Positions 55,785 to 64,000 of a stretch of DNA of 64,000 nt are shown here, in pieces (the first letter of the stretch is position 1; each line of letters opens with the position of its first letter). The DNA is from a virus. The stretch lies in IMG/VR virus record IMGVR_UViG_3300034284_003265, positions 1 through 64,000 of that record. One strand, written 5' to 3'. The position numbers and the translations under genes were made by a program. The notes under the pieces were generated by a model. It did not search any database. It was given only the letters and a program-made list of their open reading frames with translations, and had not been told where the DNA came from.

Positions 55785-58439
55785 ATGAATTTGGAAAATA
55801 TATATAATCAAAATTATGGTAGTGTAGTAACTACTAATGGCGATCTTGTTGCTATTGGAAATCCGCCATCAGATGTATTTACTACATGTGAGGGGTTTAG
55901 TAAAGTAGGTCAGGTTTATTTGATAAAAAAGGATAGTTTTAAAACAAACTATTCTGTATCTAAAATATTAAAGAAAACGATTTTTCCACAAAACGGCGCA
56001 TTGGTTCCATATTACACGGAACAAAGTTCTAGTGCTGCATTAACAGCTTCTCTGATAATTGAAAGTGGTTCTAAAAATGATTCTTTATCAAATTGTGATT
56101 TTATCGTTGTAGAAACTGATAACTTAAAAGTAAACCAATCCAATTATGGATCGGCTATCGATTTATCCACATATTTCTTGGCAGTAGGAGATACAGGAGT
56201 ATCATCTAGTTATTATCTTGGACACACAAATAACTTTGCATGTGTAGATATATTTAAGATTAATCCAAACTATACTTTTGATAATACAGATGGAATTACT
56301 CCTTCTTCCCCGGAAAATTCTATACCAGTTGATCAATATAATATAAGTGATATTCCATTTTGTACTATTACAGGATCTATGTCCGATAAATTCGGAGGAT
56401 CTGTATCCATTACCAACAACTATTTAGTGGTTGGATCGCCAGAATACAATAATGGTCGGGGAGCTGTTTATATATACAAATATACAGATGCTGATTGTAC
56501 TTATTCTCTTCAACAAATATTAAGTTGTAGTGTTACTAACTATCCACATCAATATGGTTTTGGTTATTCTATCTCTATAGATAAAAAAACTGAGAGTATA
56601 TTAGTGGTTGGAAGTAATCAATTATCACAATCTAATGTTTATTTATTTTCTGGATCCGCAAATAATTGGAGATTAAGTCAAGTATTATCTCAAAATACAA
56701 GTTCACAATATTACACGATTCAAAATACGAACTTTGAATTAATTCCTAGTGGAAGTCAAATTAATAGTAGATATGGATATTCTGTATCATTATATGATAC
56801 AGTTCTAGCTGTAGGTGCTCCCAACGATTTAGTTTATTGGGAATACTCTGGTTCAAATGTTTTGAGACAGCGTGGATCTGTTTACGTATATAATAATCAA
56901 CAATGTCCAGCTGACATTAATTGTGGATTCCAACTTATAACAAAATTATATGGCGATGATGTAACGTTTAAAGATAATTTGTTTGGATATTCAGTGTCTG
57001 TTTTTAATAAAAAAATATTGATAGGTTCACCAAAACCATATTTTCCATTTAGTTCATTATTTATTTCAAATTCTATAAACTATTACGATAAAACGTTTAA
57101 TCAATATGACTTTGGAGAATCTACATATTGCGGACAAACGCTTCTTTATCAAGTTACAGAGTCACTTGTAAATGGAAAAATATTTAGTTCATCGTTGATT
57201 TATCAGATGACAACCGATCCTATATCAAAACGAAAAGAAATAGGAAAGCCATTTACAGCTTACGGTTATTCAGTATCACTATCAGATACAAATTTAGTAG
57301 TAGGTGCTCCTATTCCACTAAATAACGACTTTTATTTATCTGCTCCATTAATAACTGAGTCCGGTAGCATTAATGATTTAAATTATATTTATACATCTTC
57401 ATATCAAAGTGAAGATTGTTTTATTACTTCTAGTTTTGTTTATTTACAGATGGAAGATTGTCTAAGTTGTAACGGATCGGTACCTATTTCAGGCGCATTT
57501 TTAGGCGCATGTGATAATCTGATAATATTTGTAGACGAACAAGGGGAATATTCCTATGCATCTAGTAAGATATTCGGAAAATCATACATTTATGATATAT
57601 CCGATTTACAAACCAATTTTAACGTTGGAAATGTATTTTATAACAATAATAAGTTGATAATAAATAATACAGGAAGTGTATTAAAAAACTTAACGCTTGA
57701 TCCTACCGATCCAAATAATACATATTTGTATATGAAATACAATAGTCAGATAACATTGCATGAAAAGCAATATATCTGCACTGTGGAACCAGGCGAGTTT
57801 AATGTTTCAACCAATCCAACTGCAATAACATCTTCTTTATTTGACTATGGAGTGATTAATACTGAGACATTTAATTTTGATAACTTGGATATAATTTTGA
57901 GATATATCAATACCAGAATTACTGTTAATAACTCGGAAAAATGGTGGAATAATTTTGTGTCAGGAGACATTGAAGAATCTATTTTCAATTTTTACTCATC
58001 TTCTTACACGAATTATCAAGCAAATAGATTAACAAACGAATTGAAATCAAAGTGTAGTACTTTAAACTTCGATGTCAACGGAGATGGTACAGCTAATTAC
58101 CAAGATGCAACAACTATTTGGAAGTATTTTATTCAAGATTTTACAATAAACAATTATCAGAATTATTTGAACCCACGTTCTAGACGCAATAATTACGATG
58201 ATATGGTTTCTTTTTTAAATGATAAAACAGGAAAATCAAACGAAAAATTAGTAAAACAAGAGTTCTTTGGATACAACTATAGTAGTTCATTGGATCCAAC
58301 TGGATCTTATTTGGCGCCATATATAACAACTGTTGGATTATATAGTGGCGCAGAATTGGTTGCTATAGCTAAATTAGCTCAACCAATTAAAAATACGGGA
58401 GAAATTCCTATTAATATTGTTGTTAAATGGGACACTTAA
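55785..58439 (+). CDS. FG-GAP beta-propeller adhesin with dockerin-like EF-hand
   Basis: 884 aa. Five or more FG-GAP-type blades: YGSVVTTNGDLVAIGNP, FGGSVSITNNYLVVGSP, YGYSVSLYDTVLAVGAP, FGYSVSVFNKKILIGSP and YGYSVSLSDTNLVVGAP, i.e. an integrin-alpha-like propeller (about 1-520). Near residue 762, DVNGDGTANYQDA is a dockerin/EF-hand calcium loop. It ends with the ITTVGLY module shared with the protein at 53885. Probably a receptor-binding tail protein. Confidence 0.7.
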   Translation: MNLENIYNQNYGSVVTTNGDLVAIGNPPSDVFTTCEGFSKVGQVYLIKKDSFKTNYSVSKILKKTIFPQNGALVPYYTEQSSSAALTASLIIESGSKNDSLSNCDFIVVETDNLKVNQSNYGSAIDLSTYFLAVGDTGVSSSYYLGHTNNFACVDIFKINPNYTFDNTDGITPSSPENSIPVDQYNISDIPFCTITGSMSDKFGGSVSITNNYLVVGSPEYNNGRGAVYIYKYTDADCTYSLQQILSCSVTNYPHQYGFGYSISIDKKTESILVVGSNQLSQSNVYLFSGSANNWRLSQVLSQNTSSQYYTIQNTNFELIPSGSQINSRYGYSVSLYDTVLAVGAPNDLVYWEYSGSNVLRQRGSVYVYNNQQCPADINCGFQLITKLYGDDVTFKDNLFGYSVSVFNKKILIGSPKPYFPFSSLFISNSINYYDKTFNQYDFGESTYCGQTLLYQVTESLVNGKIFSSSLIYQMTTDPISKRKEIGKPFTAYGYSVSLSDTNLVVGAPIPLNNDFYLSAPLITESGSINDLNYIYTSSYQSEDCFITSSFVYLQMEDCLSCNGSVPISGAFLGACDNLIIFVDEQGEYSYASSKIFGKSYIYDISDLQTNFNVGNVFYNNNKLIINNTGSVLKNLTLDPTDPNNTYLYMKYNSQITLHEKQYICTVEPGEFNVSTNPTAITSSLFDYGVINTETFNFDNLDIILRYINTRITVNNSEKWWNNFVSGDIEESIFNFYSSSYTNYQANRLTNELKSKCSTLNFDVNGDGTANYQDATTIWKYFIQDFTINNYQNYLNPRSRRNNYDDMVSFLNDKTGKSNEKLVKQEFFGYNYSSSLDPTGSYLAPYITTVGLYSGAELVAIAKLAQPIKNTGEIPINIVVKWDT

Positions 58440-58465
58440 TTATATTTATTATAAAATAGACATTT

Positions 58466-58960
58466 ATGGCAACCATTAATTCCGATACTTCTAAGATAAA
58501 TCGAACATCCGTATTCAAAGGAATTTTAGATCTTTATTATTCCAAAGCTCCAGCAGGAGGAGCATTTTCCGCATATGATTCTGGAAAGAATACTATGATC
58601 AAAGGTGTAACCGCTCCATATGGATTTACACAAAAATCAGTGGAATATACAGTTGAACCAGGATTTACGGTAGGTGCAAATAATGGTAAAGAAAATTTCA
58701 ATGGTAAGGCTCTAAATTATAGTGATAAAACTGCCAATGGTCCTGTTCTAAAAACCGGAGTAAATAAAATTTCTACAAATTGGAATGGAAATGCTTCATT
58801 GCAAGATGCTCTATATACTAAGGATCCTGGTTTTAGACTACAAACTTCACTTGGAGCTAGTCAGTTTAAAGACGTAGCTGGACAAAGAAGTTTAGAATTA
58901 TCCAGATACGTTAAAGGATTTAATGACAAAAAATATACCAACGGATCATTTACCCGTTGA
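58466..58960 (+). CDS. structural protein
   Basis: 164 aa, Gly/Asn/Lys-rich (KGVTAPYGFTQKSVEYTVEPG). Last gene of the tail block. TATTTATT lies 15 nt upstream. Not assigned. Confidence 0.55.
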   Translation: MATINSDTSKINRTSVFKGILDLYYSKAPAGGAFSAYDSGKNTMIKGVTAPYGFTQKSVEYTVEPGFTVGANNGKENFNGKALNYSDKTANGPVLKTGVNKISTNWNGNASLQDALYTKDPGFRLQTSLGASQFKDVAGQRSLELSRYVKGFNDKKYTNGSFTR

Positions 58961-58972
58961 TATATATTTTAA

Positions 58973-59482
58973 ATGGTTATATTAGGATTAGATTCATCAA
59001 CATCTACAACTGGTTGGTCTTTCTGTGAAAATGGAAAGATTCTTTCTGCTGGTTTCGTAGATACAAAAAAATTAGAAACTACAAAAGAAAAAACTTTTCA
59101 TGTTATTTCGTATCTCGAAAAGACAAAAGAGATTGAAAGATTTGATGAAATTAATCTTGAAGCTGCATTGAGTGGATTTGCGGGAGGATTTACTAGTCAA
59201 CAAGTTATTATTACATTAGCCAGACATAATGCTGTTTTTGCATATATTATAGAAGAACATTTTAAAAAGAAAGTTAATTTGTTATCGGTTAATACGATGA
59301 GAAAACAACTGTTTGGTAAATGTAGAATCAAAGGAATCAAGTCAAAAGATTTTGTCAAACAAGAACTTGAATCGTTAATCCCAGATGTATTGAATTTTAC
59401 TGCTAAAAATAAAAAAGGTAATTGGGATGAACGTAATGGCGATATGTATGACGCTATAGTTGCAGGTTTGTATAAGAATTAA
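58973..59482 (+). CDS. RuvC-like Holliday junction resolvase
   Basis: 169 aa. LGLDSSTSTTGW (Asp7), INLEAALSG (Glu63) and the C-terminal NGDMYDAIVAG (Asp157/Asp160) supply the acidic residues of the RNase H-fold RuvC family. It should cut branched DNA before packaging or during recombination, replacing T4 endonuclease VII. It starts the replication/recombination block. Confidence 0.85.
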   Translation: MVILGLDSSTSTTGWSFCENGKILSAGFVDTKKLETTKEKTFHVISYLEKTKEIERFDEINLEAALSGFAGGFTSQQVIITLARHNAVFAYIIEEHFKKKVNLLSVNTMRKQLFGKCRIKGIKSKDFVKQELESLIPDVLNFTAKNKKGNWDERNGDMYDAIVAGLYKN

Positions 59483-59524
59483 AAGACTTGATTTTATTTA
59501 AATCATCTGTTATTCTAAGATGAA

Positions 59525-60439
59525 ATGATTAATAGTTCGGTTATAGAAACACTATCAAAGTTGTTTAAGCAAAAACCACATATTCAAAAAGGTGGAGCTG
59601 AAATACTTGTGTTTTGTACAAACTGCAATCATCACAAACGTAAACTGAACATTAATACTACAACTGGATATTACCAGTGTTGGGTATGTGGATTTAGCGG
59701 CAAGAGTTTTACATCTCTTCTTAAGAAACTAAAAGCGTCTTCTGAATATTATCAGATTTTATGTAAGAATAAAATCAGAGTAAGTTATGTACCCGAAGAG
59801 AAAAAGACACTAACTTTACCAATTGAATTTAAACCATTATACAAATCAAATGGTGATTTGATATATAAACACGCACTTAATTATTGTTTTAAACGAAATT
59901 TAAGTATACACGAAATTGTACGTTACAATATAGGATATTGTGCGTCCGGTCAATTTGCTAATAGAGTAATAGTGCCGTCATATGATAAAGATGGAAATTT
60001 AAATTTTTATTGTGGTAGAGATTTTTATAACAGTAAACTCAAATACAGATTATGTGATGGTAGTAAAGACATTATCGGATTTGAACTGTTTACCGATTTT
60101 ACTAAACCCATTACAATCGTTGAAGGACCATTTGATGCACTTTCTGTAAAGTATAATGTTGTGCCTTTATTTGGGAAAACTATGTCTCGGAAGTTAAAAA
60201 TGAAACTAATGGAATATAGACCGCCATATGTAAATGTTTTGTTGGATAATGATGCTTTGGGATCTAGTTTGAAAATATGTGAATTTTTAATTTCTAATGA
60301 TATTGAAGCTCGTCTAATTTTACTGGACGGAAAAGATCCGAATGAAATAGGACATATAAAAACTTGGCAAACCATCAGCAGCAGTGTTATAATGGATGAA
60401 AGTCTACTATACAGATATAAATTAACAAATAAACTATGA
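59525..60439 (+). CDS. DNA primase (CHC2 zinc finger plus Toprim)
   Basis: 304 aa. Zinc ribbon C31-x2-C34...C52-x2-C55, then a Toprim domain with ITIVEGPFDAL (about 197-207) and VLLDNDALG (about 238-246). Compact, like T4 gp61 or a short DnaG without the helicase-binding domain. Synthesises RNA primers for lagging-strand synthesis. Overlaps the next start by 4 nt (ATGA). Confidence 0.85.
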   Translation: MINSSVIETLSKLFKQKPHIQKGGAEILVFCTNCNHHKRKLNINTTTGYYQCWVCGFSGKSFTSLLKKLKASSEYYQILCKNKIRVSYVPEEKKTLTLPIEFKPLYKSNGDLIYKHALNYCFKRNLSIHEIVRYNIGYCASGQFANRVIVPSYDKDGNLNFYCGRDFYNSKLKYRLCDGSKDIIGFELFTDFTKPITIVEGPFDALSVKYNVVPLFGKTMSRKLKMKLMEYRPPYVNVLLDNDALGSSLKICEFLISNDIEARLILLDGKDPNEIGHIKTWQTISSSVIMDESLLYRYKLTNKL

Positions 60440-63400
60440 TCGTATTAAAAAATACCGACGACAAAATCAATTGTGTGATGCATATTGCAGATATTCACAT
60501 TCGTTTGACAAAACGACACGATGAGTATACATCTGTATTTGAAAGATTTTATAACGCATTAGACAAAGCTAAGACTTTAAATGCAATCTTAGTTATTGCT
60601 GGCGATGTTTTTCATAATAAATCGGATTTGAGTCCTGAATGCGTTAAGATCGGAAGCGATTTTCTAAAAAGTTGTGCGGATCGTGTACCCGTAATTTTAA
60701 CAGCCGGCAATCATGACGCTACACTGGCTAACAAGTCAAGATTGGATTGTTTAACTCCAATTGTACAGGCAGTAAACCATCCAAATCTTTATTATCTAAA
60801 AGATACCGAAGTATATCGTTATCAAAACATCTTGTTTAATAATTTCAGTGTATTTGATGATCCCGATAAGTATATTAGATATACAGATATTCCATCTAAA
60901 CATCGTGTAGAAACAGATCATCACATTGCATTATTTCATGGTCCGGTAAACAATGCAATTACTGATGTTGGATATACTGTTAGTAATCGTGCTATTACAA
61001 ATGAACTATTTGATGGACATCATATCGCAATGTTAGGAGATATTCACAAACATCAAATTCTACAAGAATACGATGAAAATGAAAGTAAGCCTATAATTGT
61101 ATATGCTGGTTCTATGATCCAACAAAATCACGGAGAAGAACTAAAAGGACACGGATTTTTGATGTGGGATCTAAAAAGAAAAGTCTATAAACACTATGAG
61201 CTAAAGAACGATTATGGCTTTTATACAATTGAAATCAATAAAGGTATTTTGTTCACTGATATTAGCGACATTCCAAAGAAAGCTCGCATCCGTACAAAAT
61301 GTTTTGAGTCTATACCATCGCACGTTAAGGAGGTAATGAATTCTATCAGGGACAAATGTGAAATCCTTGAGTCTACCTTCATTAGAGTAGATGATGCAAC
61401 GACTGATTTAACTTTAAAATCTGGCCAGATATTTGATATTCATAATATTTTTGATGTAGACTATCAAAATAAATTAATTGAAGAAAATCTTCTCTCTAAG
61501 AGTATTTCCACTGATTTGATTTACAAAGTTAAAGAGTTGAATAAAACTATTAATTTAGAAATACCAAAAGATAAAGCTCCAAAGAATATTCGTTGGAAGC
61601 CAAAGACTTTTGAGTTTGATAATATGTTTAGTTATGGTGAAGGAAACGTAATTGACTTTACCAAATTAAAAGGTACAATTGGATTATTTGCACCTAATGC
61701 TAGCGGTAAGTCTAGTATTATGGACGCATTGGCATTTTGTGTATTTGATAAGTTTAGCAAAGGATATAAAGCCGTTCACGTATTAAATACTCAGAAAATG
61801 AGTTTTCGTTGTAAGTTCAACTTTGAAGTAAACGGCGTAGATTATTTCATTGAACGAGATGGTAAGGCTGATAAAAAAGGAAACGTTAAAGTTGAGGTTA
61901 AGTTTTACAAGATTGAAAATGGAAATGAGGTTCCATTAAATGGAGAAGCTCGTCGTAGTACCAATGACATTATCAGAGATTATGTAGGTACTTATGAAGA
62001 TTTTATTCTTACGGTATTAAGTATTCAAAATAGTAAGGCTGGATCATTTATTGATTTGGGTCAAACAGAACGTAAAGACTTATTGTGTCAATTCATGGGT
62101 TTAACTGTATTTGATCAGTTATATACTATTGCGAATGATAAGTTTAAGGAAACAAATATTTTACTTAAAAATCTTAGCAAAGATAACTTGATTGAAGATT
62201 TGCAAAATGTATCGGGTAGCATTGATCTAAATAATAAAAATATATCGCAGTATAATTGTGATATCAAAGATCTAGAGATCAAGAAAGAAGATCAAAACAA
62301 TAAGCTTTTGGAGTTGTCTAACAATATAATTAAAACAGCTAATTTTGATTTTGATATTACCGAATTAGAATCCGAAAAGACACAATTAGAATCAAAGATC
62401 GGTACGTTTGAAACTGATATAAATGAAAAGAAAACTAAGTTTCTATTAATCGAAACCCAACTTTCAAATTTATCCTCTTCATTAAAGAGTTGTGAAAATA
62501 TAGAAAATGATTATGATCATTATAAAATCTGCAAAGAAGACGAATCTAAAAAGTCTTCTGAAATAGAGAAATTGAAAGTTGTAGTCAAGAACAAGATTGA
62601 TAAGTTGAAAAAGTTAGAGGAACATAAGTATGATCCTAATTGCACGTACTGCGTAAATAACGTATTCGTAAAAGATGCTATTAAAACTAAGGAAGAACTT
62701 GAGCTTGATAAAAACAAAGGCAAAATCTTAGTAGAAGAATTTAATGTCATCAAATCTAAGTTGGATTCATTTGGAGATATTGAATCTCGTTATAAGGAAT
62801 GTCAACGTATAGATGCTGAAAAAGTTAAATTAGAAAAGACCAAAGAAGTTTTATCTACGTCAATATTGCGTGATGAAAACTTCAAGATCCGATTGCAAAA
62901 TGATTTGAACGGGGTAATTCAAAATATTGATACTTTTTATAAGAACAAAGATATTATTGAAAACAATTCTAAACTACTTGTTAGTGTTAATGAAGTAAAA
63001 ACTATTGTTAAAAATATTGAATCGGAGATTAAATCAGTAAATAATAGATTGTTTACCTCTTCTACTGAAAAAGGCAAGTTAGAATTACAATATAAAAATA
63101 CTACGGAACAACTAAATAAAGTTAAGGAACTTGAATCATCATATGAGGCTTATAAGCTTTATACTAATATTATTAGTCGAGATGGAATTCCATATGAAAT
63201 CATCACTAAAACATTGCCTGAAATAGAAAAAGAAGTTAATAACATTCTACAACAAATTGTTGAATTCTCTATCACTCTTCAGACAGACGGAAAGAATATT
63301 ATGACCAATATAGTTTATGATGATAAACGTTGGCCACTAGAAATGGCTAGTGGCATGGAGAAGTTTGTCAGTGGTTTGGCTATTAGAGTAGCTTTAATCA

Positions 63401-63621
63401 ATATTAGCAATCTACCAAGACCAAATATTATTTGTATTGATGAAGGATTTGGCTGTGCTGATAGTGATCATTTGGGTCAGATGGGAGCTTTGTTTAGTTA
63501 TTTGAAACATCAATTTGATTTTATTTGGATAATTAGTCACTTGGATCAGATGCGTGACATGGTAGATGAACAAATTGAAATAAAAAAAGAGAATGGGTTT
63601 AGCAAAGTGTTATATAAATAA
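60436..63621 (+). CDS. fused Mre11/Rad50-type recombination nuclease (gp47-gp46 / SbcD-SbcC fusion)
   Basis: 1061 aa. Residues 1-270 are the Mre11/SbcD phosphoesterase: HIADIHIR (D19, H21), GDVFH (56-60), GNHD (91-94) and GDIHKH (201-206). Residues 385-1061 are the Rad50/SbcC ATPase: Walker A APNASGKSS (419-427), a coiled coil with zinc hook CTYC (736-739), the SGMEKFVSGLAIR signature and Walker B IICIDEGFG (about 998-1006). In T4 these are two genes; here one continuous frame, with no internal stop, encodes both subunits. Confidence 0.9.
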   Translation: MIVLKNTDDKINCVMHIADIHIRLTKRHDEYTSVFERFYNALDKAKTLNAILVIAGDVFHNKSDLSPECVKIGSDFLKSCADRVPVILTAGNHDATLANKSRLDCLTPIVQAVNHPNLYYLKDTEVYRYQNILFNNFSVFDDPDKYIRYTDIPSKHRVETDHHIALFHGPVNNAITDVGYTVSNRAITNELFDGHHIAMLGDIHKHQILQEYDENESKPIIVYAGSMIQQNHGEELKGHGFLMWDLKRKVYKHYELKNDYGFYTIEINKGILFTDISDIPKKARIRTKCFESIPSHVKEVMNSIRDKCEILESTFIRVDDATTDLTLKSGQIFDIHNIFDVDYQNKLIEENLLSKSISTDLIYKVKELNKTINLEIPKDKAPKNIRWKPKTFEFDNMFSYGEGNVIDFTKLKGTIGLFAPNASGKSSIMDALAFCVFDKFSKGYKAVHVLNTQKMSFRCKFNFEVNGVDYFIERDGKADKKGNVKVEVKFYKIENGNEVPLNGEARRSTNDIIRDYVGTYEDFILTVLSIQNSKAGSFIDLGQTERKDLLCQFMGLTVFDQLYTIANDKFKETNILLKNLSKDNLIEDLQNVSGSIDLNNKNISQYNCDIKDLEIKKEDQNNKLLELSNNIIKTANFDFDITELESEKTQLESKIGTFETDINEKKTKFLLIETQLSNLSSSLKSCENIENDYDHYKICKEDESKKSSEIEKLKVVVKNKIDKLKKLEEHKYDPNCTYCVNNVFVKDAIKTKEELELDKNKGKILVEEFNVIKSKLDSFGDIESRYKECQRIDAEKVKLEKTKEVLSTSILRDENFKIRLQNDLNGVIQNIDTFYKNKDIIENNSKLLVSVNEVKTIVKNIESEIKSVNNRLFTSSTEKGKLELQYKNTTEQLNKVKELESSYEAYKLYTNIISRDGIPYEIITKTLPEIEKEVNNILQQIVEFSITLQTDGKNIMTNIVYDDKRWPLEMASGMEKFVSGLAIRVALINISNLPRPNIICIDEGFGCADSDHLGQMGALFSYLKHQFDFIWIISHLDQMRDMVDEQIEIKKENGFSKVLYK

Positions 63622-63623
63622 AA

Positions 63624-64000
63624 ATGATAGATTTAGATATTACATATAATTGTACAGAAAATGTTATTACTGTAAAAAATAACGCAACCAGTTTTACAGG
63701 AGTATTATGGTTTTCAATTACAGACTGTGAAACAAATCTTAATGTAACATGTTGGTGGATGAATACTGCTCCATATGAATTCCAAACTTGGAATTTGCCT
63801 TTAAATTATTATGAAGTTGTAAAAGAATTTGATATTAATGTGATGGATGAACAGTTTAATTTACTTTTTAAAAAAAACATACAATTAAAAAAATTCACTT
63901 CCAAAATAGATTTCAAACCAAAAAATAAAATGGAAGTTACATATGGATCTTGGGAGTCGCTTGTTTATAGAAATGAGTATGACATAAAAATTAGATCAGA
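63624..64000 (+). CDS. unknown protein, cut by the window end
   Basis: 125 codons are visible (MIDLDITYNCTENVITVKNN...), open to the edge. Starts 2 nt after the fusion gene. Not recognised; the pattern is beta-rich with Trp. Confidence 0.55.
   Translation, partial: MIDLDITYNCTENVITVKNNATSFTGVLWFSITDCETNLNVTCWWMNTAPYEFQTWNLPLNYYEVVKEFDINVMDEQFNLLFKKNIQLKKFTSKIDFKPKNKMEVTYGSWESLVYRNEYDIKIRS

Overview
This window is part of a large tailed dsDNA phage genome, probably a T4-like contractile-tail (myovirus) phage of a Gram-negative host. The evidence is a baseplate and fibre block (gp25-like, gp6/J-like, spike-like and very long wedge/fibre proteins), a gp55-like late sigma factor, a RuvC-like nuclease, a CHC2/Toprim primase, a gp47/gp46 (Mre11/Rad50) fusion, PhoH, Hsp20, a phage-encoded outer-membrane barrel, a tmRNA and about 34 tRNA genes. 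The DNA is AT-rich. Promoters are of sigma70 type (TTGAC / TAtAaT). Shine-Dalgarno sequences are almost absent.

Layout. (1) 1-14.75 kb: about 38 small, mostly unknown early or accessory genes on the + strand, plus one SNF2-type helicase. Most have a private promoter whose -10 box lies about 9 nt before the ATG, so the mRNAs should be leaderless or nearly so. Several promoters of the same design drive RNAs without ORFs. These include a homologous RNA pair (minus strand near 4.8 kb, plus strand near 12.5 kb), two hairpin-closed RNAs at 7.64-7.88 kb, and about 0.9 kb of structured and tRNA-like RNA to 8.8 kb. (2) 14.75-16.4 kb: a G-rich intergenic stretch, a minus-strand AT-rich glycosyltransferase-like gene and a tiny membrane protein. 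(3) 16.4-20.8 kb: the first tRNA array, preceded by a conserved leader RNA and interleaved with non-tRNA structured RNAs. (4) 20.8-24.3 kb: small genes, an outer-membrane beta-barrel and a trypsin-like protease. (5) 24.5-26.0 kb: the second tRNA array with the same leader RNA. (6) 26-32.7 kb: glycosyltransferase, methyltransferase, tmRNA, ADP-ribosyltransferase-like gene and a collagen-like 895-aa protein. (7) 32.7-40 kb: PhoH, three related fibre proteins, Hsp20 and the late sigma factor. (8) 40-59 kb: the baseplate/tail/fibre operon. (9) 59-64 kb: replication and recombination genes.

The most striking signal is in the RNA genes. Thirteen tRNAs carry G at T-loop position 55 and, together with it, A instead of G at D-loop position 18; nearly all others keep the usual G18/U55 pair. 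One tRNA-Asn gene has a 51-nt insertion in its anticodon loop. The tRNAs cover 19 amino acids but no Met tRNA was found. With the tmRNA, the two leader RNAs and the many small structured RNAs, the phage appears to carry an extensive and unusual RNA-based translation toolkit, matched by early and late promoters (TATTTAT[AT] just before the ATG) that point to leaderless translation.
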